64,000 nucleotides of DNA from Acinetobacter nosocomialis NIPH 2119 (GCF_000368085.1 NZ_KB849239.1:2330160-2394159); one strand, 5' to 3'; shown: positions 44,760-54,055, counted from the first letter of the stretch. The notes: a model not told the origin generated them from the letters alone. Numbers and translations: made by a program.

Positions 44760-44836
44760 TGGCGCGCCTGACAGGATTCGAACCTGTGACCATCCGCTTA
44801 GAAGGCGGATGCTCTATCCAACTGAGCTACAGGCGC
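44760..44836 (-). tRNA. tRNA-Arg (anticodon TCT)
   Basis: Acceptor GCGCCTG pairs with CAGGCGC; the anticodon loop is CTTCTAA and CCA is encoded. It reads AGA/AGG codons. Confidence 0.97.
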
Positions 44837-44892
44837 TTAACCGATGATGCTTATCATGCGATACTTCGCCGATCTTAAAATATTCTTTTAAG

Positions 44893-44969
44893 TGGTCGGA
44901 GCAGTAGGATTCGAACCTACGACCCCCTGGTCCCAAACCAGGTGCACTACCAGGCTGTGCTATGCTCCG
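44893..44969 (-). tRNA. tRNA-Pro (anticodon TGG), copy 1
   Basis: This is the first gene of the tRNA operon. The same 77-nt sequence is repeated at 44570. CCA is encoded. Confidence 0.97.
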
Positions 44970-45016
44970 ATCTATCTCAGCTTTTGCTGTATCGCACATC
45001 GTGCGGTACGGTGTGC

Positions 45017-45045
45017 ATTCTAGGCGCGACGCCCTCAGACGTCAA
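45017..45045 (-). promoter_or_regulatory. Promoter of the tRNA operon
   Basis: On the minus strand TTGACG (45045-45040), a 17-bp spacer and TAGAAT (45022-45017). The GC-containing discriminator that follows fits stringent control. Confidence 0.85.
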
Positions 45046-45111
45046 CACCTATTGTCAAAAAAAGTTAAAAATCCTTATCAAATGTATATTTAACAAGCAT
45101 TTTGAGCCTTT

Positions 45112-46176
45112 TTAACGTTTTAACGATGCACTAAAGGCTAACATTCGATCTAAAGGCATTTTGGCACGTTCAGCAAGCGCTGGATCAACATGTATTTCTT
45201 GATCGCCTTTTTGTAAAACTTCTAAAATTCCGTCGAGTTCATTCATTGCCATCCACGGACAGTGAGCACATGAACGACAAGTTGCTCCCTCACCCGCTGT
45301 TGGAGCTTCAACTAAAATCTTATCTGGTACTGCTTGCTGCATTTTGTAGAAAATACCACGGTCAGTTGCCACAATGAGTCTTTCATTTGGCAAAGTCTGT
45401 GCAGCTTTAATGAGTTGAGAAGTACTACCTACCGCATCAGCAATTTCTACTACCGACTCTGGCGACTCTGGATGTACCAATACAGCAGCGTCTGGATACA
45501 GTGCTTTCATGTTGGCAATGCCACGTGCACGGAATTCTTCATGCACAATACATGCGCCATCCCAAAGCAACATATCTGCACCAGTTTTCTTTTGAATATA
45601 GCGACCTAAGTGCTGATCTGGTGCCCAAATAATTTTTTCGCCCAAACTGTCTAGGTGCTCAACAATTTCAACTGCACAGCTGGAAGTCACTACCCAATCC
45701 GCACGTGCTTTAACAGCAGCCGATGTATTGGCATAAACCACTACGGTGTGGTCAGGGTGTTGATCACAAAATGCTGTGAACTCATCGACTGGACAACCTA
45801 AGTCAAGTGAACAGGTTGCTTCAAGTGTCGGCATCAGGATTGTTTTTTCAGGAGACAGAATTTTAGCTGTTTCTCCCATAAACTTAACACCAGCCACAAC
45901 CAGTGTAGAGGCTGCATGATCTCGTCCAAAACGGGCCATTTCTAAAGAGTCAGAAACGCATCCACCTGTTTTTTCTGCAAGTTCTTGTACATCGGGATCG
46001 CAATAGTAGTGAGCAACAAGGACAGCATCACGTTTTTTGAGCTCTGCTTCGATCTGTGCAAACTTTTGTTGTTTTGCTTCTTCACTTAGGCGGTTGTCTT
46101 TTGGTTCACCTAAACGGTCTAAATGCGCTTGTACAATGTTTTTTGCATCGTTGGCAATTAAAGTCGCATCACTCAT
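45112..46176 (-). CDS. nadA: Quinolinate synthase A
   Basis: This is a 354-aa protein. [36 protein letters not shown] and the cluster Cys in [14 protein letters not shown] and [15 protein letters not shown] are present. NadA joins iminoaspartate with dihydroxyacetone phosphate to make quinolinate, using a 4Fe-4S cluster. It is transcribed as a single gene after the argJ terminator. The length is normal for the family. Confidence 0.96.
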   Translation of the reverse strand: MSDATLIANDAKNIVQAHLDRLGEPKDNRLSEEAKQQKFAQIEAELKKRDAVLVAHYYCDPDVQELAEKTGGCVSDSLEMARFGRDHAASTLVVAGVKFMGETAKILSPEKTILMPTLEATCSLDLGCPVDEFTAFCDQHPDHTVVVYANTSAAVKARADWVVTSSCAVEIVEHLDSLGEKIIWAPDQHLGRYIQKKTGADMLLWDGACIVHEEFRARGIANMKALYPDAAVLVHPESPESVVEIADAVGSTSQLIKAAQTLPNERLIVATDRGIFYKMQQAVPDKILVEAPTAGEGATCRSCAHCPWMAMNELDGILEVLQKGDQEIHVDPALAERAKMPLDRMLAFSASLKR

Positions 46177-46282
46177 AAAACGTCTTCTCTATCCTTCATG
46201 CTGGCATACCTGCTCGCATATAACGTTACTGCTTAAATGATTTACTAAATTGAATCATTTAATATCAAAAGATGGGGCTAAT

Positions 46283-46306
46283 AAAAAAGCCTCTTTGTCG
46301 AGGCTT
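46283..46306 (-). terminator. Terminator of argJ
   Basis: AAGCCTC (46287-46293) and GAGGCTT (46300-46306); on the minus strand it is followed by TTTTTTATT. Confidence 0.85.
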
Positions 46307-46322
46307 GATTATAACTGAATAT

Positions 46323-47543
46323 TTACGAACGGTAATCTGCATTAATCTTGACGTAGTCGTAAGATAAATCGCATGTGTAGACTGTGTCCTTGGCTTGACC
46401 GCGACCTAAATCAACGCGAATGGTAATTTCGGTTTGTGCCATAACGCGCGCACCCGCTTCCTCGGTATAGTCCTCGGCTGCACCACCATCTTTACAGATT
46501 TGAACGTCATCTAACCACACCTGAATTTTAGACACGTCTAAGTCTTTAACTCCTGCGTAGCCAATTGCCGCTAAAATACGTCCCCAGTTCGGGTCAGATG
46601 CAAATAGTGCAGTTTTAACGAGTGGTGAATGCGCAATGCTATAAGCAATGTCACAACACTCTTGAATGTTACCGCCGCCCTCTACCGCAACAGTAATGAA
46701 CTTGGTCGCACCTTCGCCATCACGTATAATTAACTGTGCTAAACGGTTCATGACACGAGCAAGCACTTCTAATACTTTTGCGTAGCGCGCGTCGCTTTCC
46801 GATGTAATTTCAGCACCACCAGCCTGACCAGTTGCCACAAAAATACAAGAATCATTTGTTGAGGTATCACCATCAATGGTAATACGGTTAAAAGAATGCT
46901 CAACCGTGGTCTTTAATAGCTTTTGGACTAAATCGCGGCTAATAGGCGCATCTGTAGCAACAAAGCTCAACATGGTTGCCATGTTTGGACGGATCATGCC
47001 TGCACCTTTACTAATACCGGTCATGGTATAAGTAATGCCATCAAGTTCAAATTGTTCAGATGCACCTTTAGGGACTGTATCTGTCGTCATAATGCCAGTT
47101 GCTGCATCATTCCAAGCAGCATCTTGTACGCTATTTAATGCAGGTTGAAGACCAGCAAGTAAACGTTCCATTGGAAGCTGTTCACCGATCACCCCTGTAG
47201 AAAACGGAAGTACTTCAAAACTGTTCACACCAGCAAGCTCAGCTAACTTCGCGCAAGTAGCTTGAGCATTTTTTAAGCCTGTAGGTCCAGTACCTGCATT
47301 GGCATTACCTGTATTAATTACTAAATAACGAGGATTGCCTTGAGCGAGATGAGCTTTAGAGACATGAACAGGTGCTGCACAGAAGGCGTTTTGAGTAAAT
47401 ACACCCGCAACATTTGAACCTTCTGCAAACTCAAAAATGACTAAATCTCGTCGGTTTTGGTAACGTACATATGCTTCTGTTGAGCCAATTTTTACACCTT
47501 TTACCACATGCATTTGTGGCATTGTTACGTCGCCGACAGCCAT
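46323..47543 (-). CDS. argJ: Bifunctional ornithine acetyltransferase/N-acetylglutamate synthase
   Basis: This is a 406-aa protein. The self-cleavage site [12 protein letters not shown] (Ala-Thr bond region), NTGNANAGTG and [15 protein letters not shown] are family hallmarks. ArgJ recycles the acetyl group of N-acetylornithine onto glutamate in arginine synthesis. The start is at ATG 47543, though an internal Met seven residues later also fits. It is monocistronic, with its own terminator. Confidence 0.96.
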   Translation of the reverse strand: MAVGDVTMPQMHVVKGVKIGSTEAYVRYQNRRDLVIFEFAEGSNVAGVFTQNAFCAAPVHVSKAHLAQGNPRYLVINTGNANAGTGPTGLKNAQATCAKLAELAGVNSFEVLPFSTGVIGEQLPMERLLAGLQPALNSVQDAAWNDAATGIMTTDTVPKGASEQFELDGITYTMTGISKGAGMIRPNMATMLSFVATDAPISRDLVQKLLKTTVEHSFNRITIDGDTSTNDSCIFVATGQAGGAEITSESDARYAKVLEVLARVMNRLAQLIIRDGEGATKFITVAVEGGGNIQECCDIAYSIAHSPLVKTALFASDPNWGRILAAIGYAGVKDLDVSKIQVWLDDVQICKDGGAAEDYTEEAGARVMAQTEITIRVDLGRGQAKDTVYTCDLSYDYVKINADYRS

Positions 47544-47679
47544 TTTTAGAACATCCAGAGTTTGTTATGAAAAGATCAATATTTCAGAAAATAGCGAGGT
47601 CATAAAACCCGCTTTATATGAAATATCAGTATTGACAGCTTATTAGAAAAGCCTGAAAAAATCGAGCGCTAAAAATAGC

Positions 47680-48159
47680 TTATTTTTGCTCTAATTTTAA
47701 TAAAATATCTTTCTTATCAAGACCACCAGCAAAACCTACTAAAGCGCCACCCGCGCCAATGACTCGGTGACAAGGTGCAATAATCGAAATTGGGTTTTTA
47801 CCATTGGCAGCCCCTACTGCTCGCACTGCTTTTTCATTTCCAATTTGAACAGCAATTTCTTTATAACTTCTTGTTTCGCCATAAGGAATGCTGAGTAATG
47901 CGGTCCATACCTGTTTTTGAAATGGTGTACCTTCAAAATCTAATGGCAATGTAAATTCACGGCGTTTGCCTTCAAAGTATTCTTTTAACTGTTGCTCAGT
48001 TTTTAATAAAACCGGATGCTCAGCTTGTTCGACCAGCTCTGCCAGTCGAACACGTTTTGGATTTTCATTGTCCCAAAGTACTGCCACCAAAGCATTTTCA
48101 TTCGCAACTAGTTTTAATTGCCCAACAGGCGAATTGATATACTTATAAGACAGCAACAT
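47680..48159 (-). CDS. ogt: Methylated-DNA--protein-cysteine methyltransferase
   Basis: This is a 159-aa protein. The alkyl-acceptor motif is IIAPCHRVIGAGG, preceded by TPFQKQVWTALLSIPYGETRSY. It removes methyl groups from O6-methylguanine in a suicide reaction. The absence of an AdaA domain points to the constitutive Ogt type. It follows the Gdx exporter gene by 11 bp on the same strand, so it may be cotranscribed with it. Confidence 0.92.
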   Translation of the reverse strand: MLLSYKYINSPVGQLKLVANENALVAVLWDNENPKRVRLAELVEQAEHPVLLKTEQQLKEYFEGKRREFTLPLDFEGTPFQKQVWTALLSIPYGETRSYKEIAVQIGNEKAVRAVGAANGKNPISIIAPCHRVIGAGGALVGFAGGLDKKDILLKLEQK

Positions 48160-48170
48160 ACTTTATCCTT

Positions 48171-48491
48171 TTAAGATGGAGACGAAATTTTCATTAGAAC
48201 CAGTCCCGATACAATCAGTACAGCGGCAATCATTCTCATTGCACCAATAGGTTCATTGAGAAAAAATATACCCACTAAAAATGATCCAATTGCACCTATG
48301 CCTGTCCAAACCGTATAAGCAGTACCAAGAGGTAAAGTTTTCATTGATATTGAAAGTAGAACTACACTCAAAATCATAAAAACTACGGTAATAACACTAG
48401 GGGTTAAACGTGTAAAACCTTCAGACATTTTCATAGAATATGCCCAAATGATTTCAAATACACCTGCTAAAATTAAAATAGCCCAAGCCAT
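48171..48491 (-). CDS. gdx: Guanidinium exporter Gdx (SMR family)
   Basis: This is a 106-aa protein with four membrane segments. The start MAWAILILAGVFEIIW has the essential Glu in the first segment. MKMSEGFTRLTPS and GTAYTVWTGIGAIGSF are the Gdx (formerly SugE) signature, distinct from EmrE-type drug exporters. A GTG nine bases upstream is a less likely start. The guanidine-II riboswitch immediately upstream confirms the role: it exports guanidinium in exchange for protons. Confidence 0.93.
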   Translation of the reverse strand: MAWAILILAGVFEIIWAYSMKMSEGFTRLTPSVITVVFMILSVVLLSISMKTLPLGTAYTVWTGIGAIGSFLVGIFFLNEPIGAMRMIAAVLIVSGLVLMKISSPS

Positions 48492-48513
48492 AACATTCAC
48501 TAATTTTTATAGT

Positions 48514-48562
48514 GTCAGGTCGTCCCGACATGATTACCCATTATGGGGGAGGTCGTTCCTCC
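48514..48562 (-). promoter_or_regulatory. Guanidine-II (mini-ykkC) riboswitch
   Basis: On the minus strand there are two hairpins with ACGA loops. The first is GGAGG-AACGA-CCTCC (48562-48548). After an 18-nt linker comes GTCGGG-ACGA-CCTGAC (48529-48514). Tandem ACGR-loop hairpins before a gdx gene are diagnostic of this riboswitch, which turns translation on with guanidine. Confidence 0.92.
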
Positions 48563-48639
48563 TTATGTGAAGACTCAGTTTACTTTAAAATAAAAAATGA
48601 AGGCAAACCCGAACTCAAGCTTGCCTTTATCAGAAAATA

Positions 48640-49581
48640 TTATTCATTTTTGAGTTGTAGAATTTTCCGAGCACCATTTAAAACAAACAAAACAATAATC
48701 AATCCAATAATTAAATCAGGATAACGAGAGCCAGTGATTGCAACTAATATTCCCGCAATAATGACACCTAAGTTTACGATGACATCATTGGCAGAGAATA
48801 TATAACTTGCCTTCATATGTGCCCCACTCTCCTTATGATCTCTCATTAAATAAAGACAACTAACATTGGCTGCAAGCGCTAAACCACCAATTAAAATCAT
48901 GAGAATTGAAACAGGTTCACTGCCGTATATAAAACGACGTAATACATCAACTAACACAATCATGGCTAAGCCAAACTGAAACCATCCGGAAATATGTGCA
49001 GCCTTTAATTGAGCATTGAGGTTTTTACCTACCACAAATAAAGCAATTCCATAAATTGCCGCATCGGCAAACATATCGAGTGAGTCAGCAATTAATCCTG
49101 TTGATGACGCAATGATGCCTGCCATAAATTCGATAAAAAACATCACTGCATTAATAAGTAACAACCATTGTAAAACCTGTTTTTGTGCTGCATTGGCTGA
49201 AGAGCTAACACGTACCTTTTTAGGCTTTTCAATGGGTTCATAGTGAGGTTGAGTTTGCTGTAACTCTGCCCCTAAACCTAGGCGTTGCAGACTTTGGGTA
49301 ATTTTTTCAGCTTCTGTACTGTGATACACCGCTAAATGCCGAGCAGGCAAATCAAATTCAAGTTCTTGAATATGTCCAGCATAAGGTGCTAACGCCATTC
49401 GCACCATCTGCTCTTCTGCTGCACAATCCATGTGAGGAATATGGTAATAACTCACCCATTGGATTTTATTTGCCATAGGTTCACTCGGCATAGAATATTC
49501 CTGAGTTGCTACGCTTGAACACCCACAGCTTGAGCAGCTTTTATTTACATTTATTTGATTCTCTTGTTTTTCTAAAGCCAT
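48640..49581 (-). CDS. Cation-diffusion-facilitator-type transporter with N-terminal metal-binding region
   Basis: This is a 313-aa protein. The N-terminus has a Cys cluster (SCSSCGCSS) and an HMA-like stretch (YYHIPHMDCAAEEQMVRMAL, in which MDC replaces the usual MxCxxC). Then come about six membrane segments with the CDF pattern STGLIADSLDMFADA and SANDVIVNLGVIIAG. The usual HD pair in the fifth segment is ND here, so metal preference may differ from Zn. ATG 49581 is chosen over the upstream ORF start, which overlaps a terminator. It follows the copper genes. Confidence 0.75.
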   Translation of the reverse strand: MALEKQENQINVNKSCSSCGCSSVATQEYSMPSEPMANKIQWVSYYHIPHMDCAAEEQMVRMALAPYAGHIQELEFDLPARHLAVYHSTEAEKITQSLQRLGLGAELQQTQPHYEPIEKPKKVRVSSSANAAQKQVLQWLLLINAVMFFIEFMAGIIASSTGLIADSLDMFADAAIYGIALFVVGKNLNAQLKAAHISGWFQFGLAMIVLVDVLRRFIYGSEPVSILMILIGGLALAANVSCLYLMRDHKESGAHMKASYIFSANDVIVNLGVIIAGILVAITGSRYPDLIIGLIIVLFVLNGARKILQLKNE

Positions 49582-49600
49582 CTTTGCACCATAACTGACA

Positions 49601-49635
49601 CAAAAAACAATGCCATTAGTATAAACTAATGGCAT
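49601..49635 (-). terminator. Terminator of copAB
   Basis: A perfect 11-bp stem ATGCCATTAGT/ACTAATGGCAT (49610-49620 and 49625-49635); on the minus strand it is followed by TGTTTTTTG. Confidence 0.85.
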
Positions 49636-49663
49636 GTCATTAAGCTTACTTTTTGTTCGGCAA

Positions 49664-50419
49664 TTAGAATTTTAGTGTTAACCCTGCACCATAATACCAA
49701 CCATTTTTAGAGTCGGTTCCAGTTTGCCAAGCAGTTTGTTTTAAACCTTTTTCATAACCATAACCGACATCAACAAATGGCATGACCTTTTTATTGATTT
49801 CATAACGGGTTTGAAAACCTGCCTGTAAACTCGATAATCCCGTTTTACTGGCATAGCGAGATTCATCTTGCAAAACAACGTTTGCTTTTAAATAGGGCTT
49901 ACCAATCAACTTTTGGGTAAAAAGCAAATCTCTTTCAGACTCTAGGCTTAACTTCCATAACTGATCTTCACCTACATAAAGATAGGCATCGGTTTCAAAA
50001 AAGTAAGGCGCCATGCCATGTAAACCCACTACACCAGCCCAGCGTTCTTGCTTTTCGTCTTCCCGTTGTAAACGTTCATAGTTTACCCCAGCCTGTACAT
50101 CCCAATAATCAGCTACATTGTGGCTATAAAGTACTGAACCGCCATAATTGGCATCTTCCGACTCGGCCTTTTCAACATGGGCTTTAATGAACAATTTATT
50201 TTCATCCGTTCCCACCCAGCTTTCCAATTCAGAAGAAAAACTGCCTTCACCCTCTTCATTTTGAGTCCAGCCAGTATCAATCTTAGTTGCTTGATAAACC
50301 TGTCCACCATGTTCGCGTAAATGATCGTGTGTTAAAGGTTCTTGAGCAAAAGCAAATAAAGATATACCCGAGAAAGCACCGCAACATATCATTTGAGAAA
50401 ATAACTTAGTGATGCGCAT
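49664..50419 (-). CDS. copB: Copper resistance protein B, outer membrane
   Basis: This is a 251-aa protein. A signal peptide (MRITKLFSQMICCGAFSG onward, cleavage near FAQ) is followed by a beta-barrel-like part: WSLELESWVGTDENKLF-type segments and the terminal GWYYGAGLTLKF with the aromatic C-terminus of outer-membrane proteins. CopB acts with the multicopper oxidase CopA in periplasmic copper handling. The ATG at 50419 overlaps the copA stop by 14 bp. Confidence 0.9.
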   Translation of the reverse strand: MRITKLFSQMICCGAFSGISLFAFAQEPLTHDHLREHGGQVYQATKIDTGWTQNEEGEGSFSSELESWVGTDENKLFIKAHVEKAESEDANYGGSVLYSHNVADYWDVQAGVNYERLQREDEKQERWAGVVGLHGMAPYFFETDAYLYVGEDQLWKLSLESERDLLFTQKLIGKPYLKANVVLQDESRYASKTGLSSLQAGFQTRYEINKKVMPFVDVGYGYEKGLKQTAWQTGTDSKNGWYYGAGLTLKF

Positions 50420-52340
50420 GACTAGCTCCTTTCTCATTTTCAGATTGAACAGGTGGCTGTGATTGAGCTGGTTGTTGGCTGTCATTTACTTGAGCAACAA
50501 TCAACTTATTCATCATTCCCGCACTCATGTGATAGAGCAAATGACAATGAATCGCCCATTCTCCCAAAGCATCGGCTGTCAATAACGCAGTAACGGTTTT
50601 TCCGGGTGGAACAATAACGGTATGTTTATTTGGTAAGTTTTCAGCTTGTTGACCATTTTCCAATTGCATAAACATGCCATGTAAATGCATTGGATGAGCC
50701 ATCATGCTGTCATTTACAAACTTCAAGCGAATACGTTCGCCATATTTAACTTGTAATGGTTCAGCTTCGTTAAATTTCTTACCATTAATAGTCCAGATAT
50801 AACGCTCCATGTTGCCCCCTAAACGAATGACTAATTCACGCTCGGGCGCACGAGTATCTGGCTGCGGTATTAAAGACTGCAAATCACTATATTGCAGTGC
50901 TTTCATATCTGCTGGTGTTGAAGCATTTGCCCAGCCATAAACGGGTTCATCTTTTTTGGACTTATTCTCAGATTGCACAGGCATCTCATGATTCATATTC
51001 TTCATAGCGTGATCATGTTCGCTAGATGACATAGTCTGCATATCCTGATTCATTTCAGGCATGGCCGATATGTCATGCTTCATGTGCATCATAGAATGGT
51101 CATGCCCGTCAGATGACATATCTTTCATATCATGGTCCATTTTCATCATTGTGTGATCATGATTAGCCTGACTCGTCTCTTTTTTCATCTCAGGCATAGC
51201 CGACATGTCATGTTGCATGTTCATTTGATGGTCAGCATGTTGATCGCTTTTACCCCCATGACTCATGCCCATATCGTCCATGGTTAATAAAGCACGTGGG
51301 CGCGGCTGTGGCATTTGAATTGGCCCTACAGCTTGGGTATTTTCATTGTGCAAAGTGCCGATAGCAAAACCACTGCGGTCAATAGACTCTGCTTCAATCT
51401 GATAATTTGATTGCGTAGGTTCTACAATGACATCGTAGGTTTCGGCTGTACCAATACGAAACTCATCAATTGCAACAGGTTTAACTGGCTGTCCGTCTGC
51501 ACTCACGACAGTCATTTTTAAATTTGGAATTCTGACATCAAAAAAAGACATAGCTGAAGCATTAATAAATCGTAATCGAACCTTATCGCCAGTCTTAAAG
51601 TTACCTGTCCAGTTTTGCTCTGGTGTCTTGCCGTTAACCAAGAAAGTATAACCCGTCACATCAGACATATCGGTTTTTAACATCCGCATCTGATTCCACA
51701 TCGAACGATCTTGCCAAGTTGCTTTTAAGCCCTGTGTTTTCACTTGCTTCCAAACATCAGATACGGTTTCACGGCGGTTTTGATAATACTCAGCAGATTT
51801 CTTTAAATTCTTTAAAATACTATCGCTAGAAGACTGATGAAAATCTGAAAGCATCACCACATAATCACGGTCAGTTTTTTCATGCGCCGCAACGGGTATT
51901 TTTCCTTTTGGATAAATCACGAGTGGTCCATATAAACCATCTTGTTCTTGGCCTTTACTATGGGCGTGATACCAATATGTGCCATTTTGTTTCACTTTAA
52001 AACGGTAAACAAAATCTCCGTTTGGCGCGATTCCTTTAAAACCATTGAAACCGGGCACACCATCCATTAACCCAGGTAGTAATAAGCCATGCCAATGTAA
52101 AGAGGTATCTTGATTCTTTAATTGGTTATGAACATGAATAACAGCCTCATCCCCTTCCTCAAACTCAAGAAGTGGGGCAGTAAACTTGCCATTTACGGTA
52201 ATTCGTTTAAGGGGTTTGCCCGTAACATTGACCTGTTGTTCATTAATATTAAGGTGATATTCCTTAATTGCCGCGAGGGTCCATGGTGAAACCAATAGAC
52301 CAAATACAGCGACGAGGCTGCTAATTGTTTTATGAGACAT
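50406..52340 (-). CDS. copA: Multicopper oxidase CopA
   Basis: This is a 644-aa protein. Three cupredoxin domains carry the copper motifs LHWHGLLLPG, YWYHAHSKGQ, MAHPMHLHGMF and WAIHCHLLYHMSAGM. Between domains two and three (about 355-470) is a Met/His-rich stretch with several DHxM repeats, which probably collects copper. The signal peptide (MSHKTISSLVAVFGLLVS) lacks the twin Arg typical of CopA proteins. It oxidises Cu(I) in the periplasm. It is followed by copB with overlap. Confidence 0.93.
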   Translation of the reverse strand: MSHKTISSLVAVFGLLVSPWTLAAIKEYHLNINEQQVNVTGKPLKRITVNGKFTAPLLEFEEGDEAVIHVHNQLKNQDTSLHWHGLLLPGLMDGVPGFNGFKGIAPNGDFVYRFKVKQNGTYWYHAHSKGQEQDGLYGPLVIYPKGKIPVAAHEKTDRDYVVMLSDFHQSSSDSILKNLKKSAEYYQNRRETVSDVWKQVKTQGLKATWQDRSMWNQMRMLKTDMSDVTGYTFLVNGKTPEQNWTGNFKTGDKVRLRFINASAMSFFDVRIPNLKMTVVSADGQPVKPVAIDEFRIGTAETYDVIVEPTQSNYQIEAESIDRSGFAIGTLHNENTQAVGPIQMPQPRPRALLTMDDMGMSHGGKSDQHADHQMNMQHDMSAMPEMKKETSQANHDHTMMKMDHDMKDMSSDGHDHSMMHMKHDISAMPEMNQDMQTMSSSEHDHAMKNMNHEMPVQSENKSKKDEPVYGWANASTPADMKALQYSDLQSLIPQPDTRAPERELVIRLGGNMERYIWTINGKKFNEAEPLQVKYGERIRLKFVNDSMMAHPMHLHGMFMQLENGQQAENLPNKHTVIVPPGKTVTALLTADALGEWAIHCHLLYHMSAGMMNKLIVAQVNDSQQPAQSQPPVQSENEKGASHAHH

Positions 52341-52380
52341 TGCTGTAATCCTTTTAACTAAAAAAATAAGTAAGAAAGGA

Positions 52381-52779
52381 TTAAGCTTTTGGTGGACGTA
52401 AGATTTCTTGCCAGTATCCAGCTAAATGCTGTGCCTGATAAATACTACTAAATTGAGATGAAATAGGAATAAATGATGTTTCAATATCTGGTACAGCTTG
52501 CTGTAAAGCCAGATTCATCATTTGACAATGCACTGGGTTACAGTCTTGACAGTGTTCACCATGTTGATGAGAAACTTTAACCATAGATTGATGACATATC
52601 GCCTGATTATCAGCTTGAACATGCATAGTGTGATGTGTCATTTGTTTACTATGGCATGGCATTGTATGAAGATCACGCTGCATAGGCATCTGAGCAACAG
52701 ACACGCCACTCCACCCAATGACCAAAGTCATTAGGAACACAAACCAAGCATACTTGCGTAAGTGTTGCAGCGTCATCAT
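52381..52779 (-). CDS. Small periplasmic His/Met/Cys-rich copper-region protein
   Basis: This is a 132-aa protein with a hydrophobic signal-like segment (WFVFLMTLVIGWSGVSVAQ) and a metal-ligand-rich middle: CHSKQMTHHTMH, HQHGEHCQDCNPVHCQMM. The ending (QEILRPPKA) is polar. It lies 40 bp upstream of copA in the same direction, so it is probably part of the copper operon and binds or senses copper. It resembles CopL-type or DUF2946-type small proteins but was not assigned to a family. Confidence 0.65.
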   Translation of the reverse strand: MMTLQHLRKYAWFVFLMTLVIGWSGVSVAQMPMQRDLHTMPCHSKQMTHHTMHVQADNQAICHQSMVKVSHQHGEHCQDCNPVHCQMMNLALQQAVPDIETSFIPISSQFSSIYQAQHLAGYWQEILRPPKA

Positions 52780-52877
52780 TTATTGCCTTGAGCAATCCAT
52801 TTATCTATGGGGTATAAGCATAACCAAGTTTTAAAACAGATACAATTTTACATCTTAATTGATTGTTTTTATGGTCA

Positions 52878-53699
52878 TTAAGCAAACGGAGGTTGATGCT
52901 GAAGAACTAAATCAATCACTTCTAGTGCACCTTCTCGTTCATTACTTCGTGTTGTATAAGGTGCTACTGCTTTTAAAGCTTCAATAGCATTTTCAACCGC
53001 AAACCCATAACCTGCTGCTTTGATCATCTGGATATCATTATTGTTATCGCCAATCGCAACCACTTGATTGGCTTCAATCTGCCATTTTTGTAGTAATAGC
53101 TTCAAACCATGCGCTTTATGTTGATCTGGAAGGATCAAATCAATAAAACCAAAGCCACTAGAAACAGGCACTAAAACCTTATCTGCTACGAAGCTTTGCT
53201 TCTGAAAATGTTCAAAAATTGCAAAACTTTCGTTTTCCTGAGCAGTAAAAGTAATTTTACATACCAGATCATCTAACGCATAAAAGTCATCGATAACTGT
53301 CAGCTTCTCAAAATATCGAGCGACTTTAGCGTAGTCCTCTGCATTCATACTCGTATGTACATAAGCACTCTGTTTTCCGCAGATCACCATTTTAGAGGTA
53401 TATACTGGGTCAATCGCATTTAAAATCTCAATGAATTGCTCTTTGCTTAAATGAGCAAAAGCGAGTTCTTGCCCTGCATCTACAACATGTGCCCCATTTT
53501 CTGCAATGAAAGCAATTTCATGATTAATTTCTGGAAAATAAGTAACAAGCTTTGCAAGTTGGTTACCACTGGCCACCACAAAATGAATATTATTTTGTTT
53601 TAGTTGTTCATACTGTTTTAAAAAACGTGCTTTGTTGTACTGCTTCTTAGAATTAAGAAAAGTCCCATCCATATCTACCGCTAAAATTTTTACTGTCAT
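52878..53699 (-). CDS. HAD-superfamily Cof-type phosphatase
   Basis: This is a 273-aa protein. Motif I is ILAVDMDGTFLNSKKQY, motif II is VVASGNQL, and motifs III/IV are near KAHGLKLLLQKW and VVAIGDNNNDIQMIKAAGYG. The C2B cap is of the Cof/YidA type. These enzymes dephosphorylate sugar phosphates or flavin precursors; the substrate cannot be set. It is monocistronic. The next 355 bp hold a terminator and a DnaA-box array. Confidence 0.88.
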   Translation of the reverse strand: MTVKILAVDMDGTFLNSKKQYNKARFLKQYEQLKQNNIHFVVASGNQLAKLVTYFPEINHEIAFIAENGAHVVDAGQELAFAHLSKEQFIEILNAIDPVYTSKMVICGKQSAYVHTSMNAEDYAKVARYFEKLTVIDDFYALDDLVCKITFTAQENESFAIFEHFQKQSFVADKVLVPVSSGFGFIDLILPDQHKAHGLKLLLQKWQIEANQVVAIGDNNNDIQMIKAAGYGFAVENAIEALKAVAPYTTRSNEREGALEVIDLVLQHQPPFA

Positions 53700-53883
53700 T
53701 AATGATCTAGGTCTCTTACTAAAATCTTATTAAATCAAATTTAGCTTTACTTTTCATGACACTTTTACAGTTTTCTATCTATTATGTTTTAAAAGTTTTA
53801 CACAGCTCCATCTCATTTTTTGCACAGGTCATTTTTTAGCAAAGCTTAATAAAAAAACAGACAATAAAATATCCAATACGTAT

Positions 53884-53912
53884 AAAAAAAGAACGCCAAA
53901 GCGTTCTTTTTT
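53884..53912. terminator. Terminator in the HAD-rpe gap
   Basis: GAACGC/GCGTTC stem with a CAAA loop, flanked by A- and T-runs, so it could work in both directions. Confidence 0.75.
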
Positions 53913-53971
53913 CATATATTTTGTGTAGAGAGTAAACGGTTGATCTCTTTTTTGTTTATTTTACCAACATT

Positions 53972-54028
53972 TTATCCATACGGTTATCAACACAGTTATC
54001 CATAAAGTTATAAACAAAGTTATCCACA
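53972..54028 (+). repeat. Array of five DnaA-box-like sites with 12-bp period
   Basis: TTATCCATA (53972), TTATCAACA (53984), TTATCCATA (53996), TTATAAACA (54008) and TTATCCACA (54020) lie in the same direction, each separated by 3 bp. The last is the perfect consensus DnaA box; the others differ at one or two positions. A degenerate sixth copy, TTACCAACA, lies at 53961. The array is between the HAD gene and the rpe stop codon. Neither dnaA nor dnaN is near, so it is not an obvious oriC. Confidence 0.75.
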
Positions 54029-54055
54029 AGTTTACTCTCAGCTTAATAAGCTTTT

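Noticed and set aside
44553..44999. Short ORFs over the tRNA cluster
   Set aside because: They are translations of tRNA genes.
53961..54028. DnaA-box array as the chromosomal origin
   Set aside because: No dnaA, dnaN, rpmH or gidA nearby and only a modest AT-rich stretch; a titration or control site is more likely.
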